Assembly (NCBI GenBank): GCA_020061465.1
Contig: JAGUYG010000030.1
Coordinates: 1-64,000, forward strand
Length of the DNA stretch: 64,000 nt
Reading direction: 5' to 3'
DNA from: Ignavibacteriales bacterium
GTDB lineage: Bacteria > Bacteroidota > Ignavibacteria > Ignavibacteriales > Ignavibacteriaceae
Both the position numbers and the translations under genes were made by a program. Each line of letters starts with the position of its first letter. The stretch's first letter is position 1. A model generated the notes under the pieces. It was not told where the DNA came from. It worked only from the letters and a program-made list of their open reading frames with translations, and did not search any database. This document shows positions 58,350 to 64,000 of this stretch, piece after piece.

Positions 58350-61300
58350 TTACTTTACTTTATGGAAAATATCACTTCTTTTTCTTACTAAATCTTCGAG
58401 CGAATCTTTGTAGTAAAACTCAATAACATCATATCCCTTATTTCGCAGTGCTTCTCGTTTTTTTTTGTCATCTTCCCTGACAAATTTATCATCATGAGGT
58501 GTTCCATCACAAAAGACACATGCTTTTTCATTTTTGTAATAGAAATCCGGTCTTACATAAAGATCACTAGGACTGTATTGTGCTTCATCCGGAAGTTTTA
58601 AACCACTATCAAATAAAAATTTTAAGAATTTCTTTTCTGTGCTGGAATTAGGATCAATTCTTTCTAACAAAAATTCATACTGCTCGTCATAATTTTCAAA
58701 TGCGCTTGCTCCTCTTGCTTCCATTTCGCAAATCATTAGTCGTTCGAGCTGATCTTTAATCAGATAGCGATCAATCCGCTGATGATACCACTGGTTATAG
58801 TAGTTAAGTAAATCTTCATAAGTAGCAGGTCCGGCTTTTGGATTCGTATCTTCACCATTTTGAAAATAACAAACTTTGTAAGCTTCGTTAATGACTTTTT
58901 TAAATTCATCTTTGTCACAGACTAACTGCGATAAGACACCCAAACTACCTTCAGCAGCTTCATATATTAGAATGTTTGGCCAGTCTGTTGATCCCATCAC
59001 CTCAACTCCAATTTCATTCTGCTCAACCTGATAGATATTCTCGATCGCCCTCTTCAACGCAAACTGCAGCGTGATTATAGAATCGGCTTCTAATCCATCT
59101 TTGAATGATAAAGCTTTCAAGGGGTGGATGTAAATCGCATCGGCAGTATCTTTAGTAAAAAGGCGTATCCTTCTGATATTTGTTGGATCATTGCCCTGCT
59201 CTAAATCTTTTTCACTTTTCCAGAAACCGGTCTTAATGTTAACTAAGAATCCCGGTTCTTTCTTTGACCGCCATTTTTCATTTAATTTAATGAGTGTTGC
59301 TGCAGGAATGTATCTCACTTTTAACAGAGCATCCGTTCCATCTTTAATAACGACCGTCTCAACTCTATCCTTAACTCCCTCGATTGTAAAGAAGGTTTTA
59401 ATATCATATCCCATTGATTGTCTTTCTTCCTCTTCGCAGGAGATTCTGTCTATCTGATAGCTTCTATTTTCTGAAAGTGGAAGAATGTCGGTATAAATTT
59501 CTCTTTCCTTATCAGTCTTTAAATAAACTTTTGTAAATGGACAATATTCAAGTTGGTAGTCCTCACCCATAAGAGCATAATTAGATGACTTACTAACTTT
59601 CATTCGTTCAATTTTACTTTCCATTTCGTGTTGAATCATCTGGTTGATCTTGTATCTTGCGCCATCATGATAAATAATGTTACCGGGTCCAAACTCTCGT
59701 AATGCTAAAAATCTCGGACGTGAAACAAACTCACCATCTTCACCTTTTGGTATATAAGCTCTAACAGGAAGCCTAGTAAAATTATATCCTGGTAAAAATC
59801 CTTCTGAAGCCAGGTATCTATAGGGATAGAATTCAGAAAAGTTTTTATTTGATTCAGAGTCTCTGTTCATCAGAAGATCAATTTGCTTATTTGCCTGTTT
59901 TTCTTCGGCATAAGCTCTTTTTCTCTCTTCAGAATAGTTTGAATAAATGGGATTATTAATGATTTCCTGAGCACGGGCTCTTTGCCTGATTGCAGATTTG
60001 TATATCTCTCTCCATCTGTTTAATGCTTCATCAAACTTTCTGGGAATATCATCTATATTCTTTCTTATCCAATCTTCTTTATACCAGTAAGTTTTAACAA
60101 GTTCATTCTCAATCTGGTTGATAACATTTTTAAAATACATTCTAACAATATTCTTTCTCTCGGTATTGAAACTTATACTCCCTCTAACGCTATCTTTTAG
60201 TTTCAGGTTAACTAAGTCATCAATAACAACGAGATCACCAATTGAATAATCAAGTGCATTTATCCCTGCTTTGGATAAATAAATCGCATTAAGATGAGTT
60301 AACATTAACTCTTCATTCAACAAATCAATCCTTGAAGGACGAACTACACCGGAAACCATGTCTGCCGAATTCTTAAAGTAATGTTTATCATGAGGCGAAT
60401 AATTTGAGCAGAATGTTAAAACAAGCGCAGCTTGCCCGCTTCTCCCTGCTCGTCCGCTTCTTTGAGCATAATTTGCGGGACTTGGAGGCACATTTCTTAA
60501 ATGAACAATATTCAGAGTAGCAATATCAATTCCCAATTCCATTGTAGGTGAACAGGAAAGCAGACTAATGTCCCCATCTCTGAATTGCTTCTCTCTGATC
60601 TTCCTGTCCTCATTTTTAATTTGTGCAGTGTGTTCCCTGGCTTCAATTATCTTCAGCTTAGAAAAATCCTGTTGATAGAAATCTCTGAAATATTTATTGA
60701 TCTTGGGAGTATAGTCTTTATAAGTCTGAAGCCGTATTTTATCCGGAATGACTGTTTCACCATCACCGATCTTCCATAAAATTGTTTTAACCTCCAGACG
60801 ATATAATTTTAACTTTGTTTTTCCCTGATTTATTTCTTTTAGTGATAAGTACTTTGCCTGAACTAATTTATCAAGAAGCTTATAGACAAAATCTGTATAG
60901 TTATTTTTATCAATTACTTCATCCCGCTTTTTAGCTTCTGCTTTAAGAAATTTTCCGAAATAGCTTTGAGCACCAATGCTTGCTGTATAGATTTTCTGAT
61001 AATTAGCTGTTAAAGTTTCAACCCTCATATAGTATGGCAGATCAATCTTATCATTTTCATCCAATCCCCACTCCGGTTTTATCTCTTCTCTAATGACACT
61101 TGAAATCCGGGTCACTTCATTCGGTTCCAGCATTGTATGAGCCAAAGCATAATTTTTCCTGAAATAATCAATTACCTGAATTAAGAAATCATATCTTTCC
61201 TCAACATTCATTCTACTTAATAATGTAAGGTCTTTCCAGAAATCCTTTACTTCACAGGTCTCTTTCAAATGCTTGTATGCTATTTGTAAAAGTCCGCATT

Positions 61301-63473
61301 GTTCTAAATTAGGAAGGGTAACTCTCCAGCCTCTTTTTAAATCAGAGAGAATCCTGTACGTAAGATAATTCTTAAATGCATTTTCATTTTCTTCAGTCTG
61401 AAATGGTAATGGTGAAGGATTTTTTGCATATTGTTCCTGTTTAAGATTTAATGCCTGAAATACTTGTTGTGTAATTGTGGAATGATCGAGTGTTTTACTC
61501 TGGCTCTGATTTAGAGCCTGATAGATGGCAGCTCGTAATTTACCCACACGATAAAAATCATTAAAATGTCCGGCTTGAAGCGCTGCATCCTGCCTGTTAT
61601 CGGTAAAACTTAATAACTTCTGTTCATCATATTTCTGATTCTCATCTTCAAGAGCTTTGATAGCCGAGTAAGCAAGAATTGTAGTAGCCGTGCTTCTACC
61701 TTCAGTTCCCAACTTTGTTAATTTTGTACCTTCTGCGGTTTTTCGATCATAGAAAGTTCCTGATGTCGGATCGAAAAGTAAAGGAGCGGTCATAAACCAA
61801 CCTTTATAAGCAAATTCATTTTCATTATCTGAAAATTTTCCAAATTCATCAAAAGAAATTCTCTGTGGTAACTTGTCTTTGTACTCTTTTTTAACATCAG
61901 CTTCACCATTAGAGCGAATCTTCAACCAGGAATCGGGTAAGTTTAATAACTGCTCGCTGCTCCATATCGGTTCTTCCTGTTCTGTAATAATGTATCCAAG
62001 CTCAACATTCTCCTCTTCCTCCTCTGGAATCCTCTGATTAAATTCTCTTGGTTCGAGTATTTTTTTGCTTATATCTTTTTTAACACAGATAAATTCCATG
62101 CCGGAAGTTCTGCTGAAAATAACCGGATATAGTGGTTTTTTCTCGCCCTCATCATCAATAACAATTCCTGCCGGATCAAGTGTTATTATTCGTTCTTCAG
62201 ATGATTCTAAAGTAACGTATACTGTCCCTGTCTGTGCAATAAACTGATGTACTTTAAACGGCAGAATAGCTGAATCAGTTTTTCCTTCTTTTTTGTTGAT
62301 TTCATTTACGAGAATTAAAAACTGATTAATTCTCGATTCGCATAATTCTATTCCTAATCCGGTGTTGAGACTAAGCAGCTTAATAATCTCATCTCTCATC
62401 AATGGTTTCTTTCGAACCAGTTCTCCATCTGCTGTATCAAGCGCTATTTCATTCTCAAACCAGCAAGCTAAATTCAACTTAATAAGCTCTTTTTTTGTCA
62501 ATCCATTTTCAAAACCTGATTCTAATTCACGAATTAATTCAGATTTAACAACTTTCGATTTTCCATCACTAACCGATCTGATTAATTTTTCATTTATTAT
62601 CTGATCGATTTCAAACTTCTGACCAAATATTTTTTCAGCTACTTCAACAACTTTTTGTTTCTGTTCAATTATTGAAGTTCCGGAGACCATTGTGGCTGAT
62701 GTTCCGATTGATACGATCTTATTTTTACATTTAGAATTAATTCTCCTGATAAGCATTGAGACATCAGAGCCCTGTCTGCCTCTGTAAGTATGCAGTTCAT
62801 CAAAAACCAGGAATCGGAGATGATCAGCAATTGAATTCCGAAAATCTCTTTCCCCTAACCTCGTCATAATCAATTCGAGCATCATATAGTTGGTTAATAA
62901 AATATTAGGTAGCTCTTTAAGAACTTCTTCTTTCTCTGTTTTGGATTCCTGTCCGGTATATTGACGGAATGTAATAGGGAATTGCTTTCCTGTGTTCTCT
63001 TCATAGTTGTTTTTATATTTATCAATTTCAAGGAATTGAGAGTTAATAAGTGCATTCATTGGATAAACAATTAACGCAGTTATTCCTTTCTTACGACCTG
63101 GATTAGAGAAAAGATAGTTGAAGATTGAGCCAATGAAGGTGAGAGATTTTCCTGAACCCGTCCCGGAAGTAACAATGAAATTACGTTCGTTACTGCCAAG
63201 TTTAAGTGCCTCAACCTGATGTTTATATAACCTGTTTACATTAAATACATTTTTAAGCTCAGGATGCATGATATTCTTATCACATAATTCATCAATTGAT
63301 TCAGCCGAATCAAAAAATGGATTAAACTGTATTAACGGTTGTGGCCAAAGTTTTCTTGAAGTGAAGTAATCATCAACAGCATCACGGATTCGTTTATCTG
63401 AAATCTCAAGAAAGCTGGAAATATACTTTGAGTATTCATCTATTATTGAATTATGGACATTGAAGATATTCAT
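58350..63473 (-). CDS. Giant DEAD/DEAH helicase with DUF1998-like region and Vsr-like nuclease tail
   Basis: The 1707-residue protein has the Walker A loop SGTGSGKS (103-110), DELHTYRGRQGSDV (225-238), IGTSATM, and in the second helicase domain LLSCSPTMELGIDIATLNIV and YAQRSGRAGRSGQAALVLTF (about 1000-1025). DUF1998-like sequence follows (NILIYEAAEGSLGVLSQLVC, about 1545-1565), as in DrmB and DruE. The last 70 residues (YVRPDFYYKNEKACVFCDGT, then DDKKKREALRNKGYDVIEF) look like a Vsr/DUF559-type endonuclease. The layout resembles DISARM DrmA plus DrmB in one chain, or Druantia DruE, with a nuclease added. It is the first gene of the operon; a promoter should lie in 63474-63860. Confidence 0.9.
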   Translation of the reverse strand: MNIFNVHNSIIDEYSKYISSFLEISDKRIRDAVDDYFTSRKLWPQPLIQFNPFFDSAESIDELCDKNIMHPELKNVFNVNRLYKHQVEALKLGSNERNFIVTSGTGSGKSLTFIGSIFNYLFSNPGRKKGITALIVYPMNALINSQFLEIDKYKNNYEENTGKQFPITFRQYTGQESKTEKEEVLKELPNILLTNYMMLELIMTRLGERDFRNSIADHLRFLVFDELHTYRGRQGSDVSMLIRRINSKCKNKIVSIGTSATMVSGTSIIEQKQKVVEVAEKIFGQKFEIDQIINEKLIRSVSDGKSKVVKSELIRELESGFENGLTKKELIKLNLACWFENEIALDTADGELVRKKPLMRDEIIKLLSLNTGLGIELCESRINQFLILVNEINKKEGKTDSAILPFKVHQFIAQTGTVYVTLESSEERIITLDPAGIVIDDEGEKKPLYPVIFSRTSGMEFICVKKDISKKILEPREFNQRIPEEEEENVELGYIITEQEEPIWSSEQLLNLPDSWLKIRSNGEADVKKEYKDKLPQRISFDEFGKFSDNENEFAYKGWFMTAPLLFDPTSGTFYDRKTAEGTKLTKLGTEGRSTATTILAYSAIKALEDENQKYDEQKLLSFTDNRQDAALQAGHFNDFYRVGKLRAAIYQALNQSQSKTLDHSTITQQVFQALNLKQEQYAKNPSPLPFQTEENENAFKNYLTYRILSDLKRGWRVTLPNLEQCGLLQIAYKHLKETCEVKDFWKDLTLLSRMNVEERYDFLIQVIDYFRKNYALAHTMLEPNEVTRISSVIREEIKPEWGLDENDKIDLPYYMRVETLTANYQKIYTASIGAQSYFGKFLKAEAKKRDEVIDKNNYTDFVYKLLDKLVQAKYLSLKEINQGKTKLKLYRLEVKTILWKIGDGETVIPDKIRLQTYKDYTPKINKYFRDFYQQDFSKLKIIEAREHTAQIKNEDRKIREKQFRDGDISLLSCSPTMELGIDIATLNIVHLRNVPPSPANYAQRSGRAGRSGQAALVLTFCSNYSPHDKHYFKNSADMVSGVVRPSRIDLLNEELMLTHLNAIYLSKAGINALDYSIGDLVVIDDLVNLKLKDSVRGSISFNTERKNIVRMYFKNVINQIENELVKTYWYKEDWIRKNIDDIPRKFDEALNRWREIYKSAIRQRARAQEIINNPIYSNYSEERKRAYAEEKQANKQIDLLMNRDSESNKNFSEFYPYRYLASEGFLPGYNFTRLPVRAYIPKGEDGEFVSRPRFLALREFGPGNIIYHDGARYKINQMIQHEMESKIERMKVSKSSNYALMGEDYQLEYCPFTKVYLKTDKEREIYTDILPLSENRSYQIDRISCEEEERQSMGYDIKTFFTIEGVKDRVETVVIKDGTDALLKVRYIPAATLIKLNEKWRSKKEPGFLVNIKTGFWKSEKDLEQGNDPTNIRRIRLFTKDTADAIYIHPLKALSFKDGLEADSIITLQFALKRAIENIYQVEQNEIGVEVMGSTDWPNILIYEAAEGSLGVLSQLVCDKDEFKKVINEAYKVCYFQNGEDTNPKAGPATYEDLLNYYNQWYHQRIDRYLIKDQLERLMICEMEARGASAFENYDEQYEFLLERIDPNSSTEKKFLKFLFDSGLKLPDEAQYSPSDLYVRPDFYYKNEKACVFCDGTPHDDKFVREDDKKKREALRNKGYDVIEFYYKDSLEDLVRKRSDIFHKVK

Positions 63474-63854
63474 GTATTTGTATTATAGGTTAATCTAAAA
63501 GTATTTACAGATATTGATAATCAATTATCTTAAAGATATCTAATTACTCCAATATTTATCCCTGCTGGCAAGAATATACACTTAGACAGTGTCACTTTAA
63601 CAATGTTAGAACACTCTTTTAAAAATTTCCTCCTTAAAATAAAAAATTAAGACTCCTAAGTCTATAAAAAATTAATTATTGCCTACACCTCAACTTTCCT
63701 TCTTAGCTTCCAAATTATGCTTAGCGATTTCAATTGCTTTATGCCATTTTTTATGTAGATGCTTTTTTTTCATCCTTTTCTTTTTGTTTTCCAATAATTC
63801 TAGTTTTTGTTTTAGAAGATCCTCTACCAAAATTTTAATTATTTACCTACTGAC
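63474..63854. other. Promoter region of the defence operon
   Basis: I see no convincing gene. A leftward frame of about 45 lysine-rich codons (near 63697-63832; contains HLHKKWHKAIEIAKHNLEAK) has no ribosome site and starts with TTG at best, so I leave it out. The first 200 bases before the helicase ATG are very AT-rich and should carry its promoter. Confidence 0.5.
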
Positions 63855-63884
63855 AAAAAAAAGACGCACGTAAGTAGTGCGTCT
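63855..63884 (-). terminator. Rho-independent terminator for the rightmost gene
   Basis: On the minus strand AGACGCAC and GTGCGTCT form a perfect 8-base stem (63862-63869 with 63877-63884, loop GTAAGTA), followed by a run of eight T. It stands 30 bases behind the stop codon at 63915. Confidence 0.88.
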
Positions 63885-63914
63885 CGTTAAACCTGCTTTT
63901 CTATCAGCAATAAA

Positions 63915-64000
63915 TCATCGCAGCAAGTTCATCTTCTTCGTTATTGAATAATTATTTGAAACTAATCTGTAAAAATAAACACCTGAAGAAAGTCCGCTCG
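63915..64000 (-). CDS. 3' end of a T9SS-sorted exported protein (partial)
   Basis: Only the last 27 codons are in the window. They read SGLSSGVYFYRLVSNNYSIT then KKMNLLR and a stop, which is the end of a type IX secretion C-terminal sorting domain (family pattern G-x-Y-x-Y-x-L, then KKM-x-L-x). The protein should be exported to the periplasm and then moved to or through the outer membrane. Its main domain and function lie beyond the window. A terminator follows. Confidence 0.82.
   Translation of the reverse strand, partial: SGLSSGVYFYRLVSNNYSITKKMNLLR

Noticed and set aside
63679-63873. Small plus-strand gene before the window end
   Set aside because: Its sequence is a low-complexity Phe/Ser run from AT-rich DNA, it covers the terminator of the gene at 63915, and it has no ribosome site.

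Overview
The window looks like a piece of chromosome from a member of the Ignavibacteria or a close relative in the Bacteroidota/Chlorobiota group. The base composition is AT-rich. Two proteins carry C-terminal type IX secretion sorting domains of the YPNPFNP type, a TonB receptor is followed by a DUF4249 lipoprotein, and the intergenic space is full of short palindromic repeats. No rRNA, tRNA or CRISPR array was seen. All functional calls are from reading motifs by eye; no database search was possible.

Layout. Bases 1-13916 are mostly housekeeping: an NSS sodium symporter with a distant MetS-like small subunit, a pyrophosphate-type phosphofructokinase, a UvrD/PcrA helicase, a TonB receptor with two lipoproteins, and ferritin. 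Bases 14026-14364 hold a transposase remnant. From 14557 to 29341 runs a long arsenic resistance and thiol-redox cluster. It holds two divergent ArsR repressors around an operator, an AhpD-like protein, FmdB, ArsD, a double-domain ArsA, two YlbF-like proteins, a DUF318 permease, ArsC, ACR3, a metallophosphoesterase, an RND pump with a beheaded adaptor, two thioredoxins and CcdA. It is peppered with nested hairpin repeats. Next come a T9SS-sorted split-Soret-type cytochrome (29731), decayed copies of ccdA and an Omp28-like gene, three cell-envelope genes on the minus strand, and a small molybdenum-cofactor group (THEP1-like NTPase, MobA).

Bases 38683-44672 form one sulfur operon: a MerR regulator with a Cys-rich two-CW-like tail, a Psr/Phs-type molybdopterin reductase (catalytic, Fe-S and NrfD subunits), two YeeE/YedE half-transporters and a rhodanese-like protein without its catalytic cysteine. 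MobA and the molybdoenzyme lie next to each other, which fits cofactor supply for the reductase.

The right third (44906-63473, all minus strand) is a defence island. It holds a 1707-residue helicase with a DUF1998-like region and a Vsr-like nuclease tail, a DrmD-like SNF2 helicase, an AlbA_2/HATPase protein, an Eco57I-type adenine methyltransferase, a PD-(D/E)XK protein broken by one stop codon, and an AbiE toxin-antitoxin pair with two operators. I read this as a DISARM- or Druantia-related system with fused parts. A 600-base island of mutating decamer repeats sits inside it at 53571-54168. The window ends in the 3' end of another T9SS-sorted gene.
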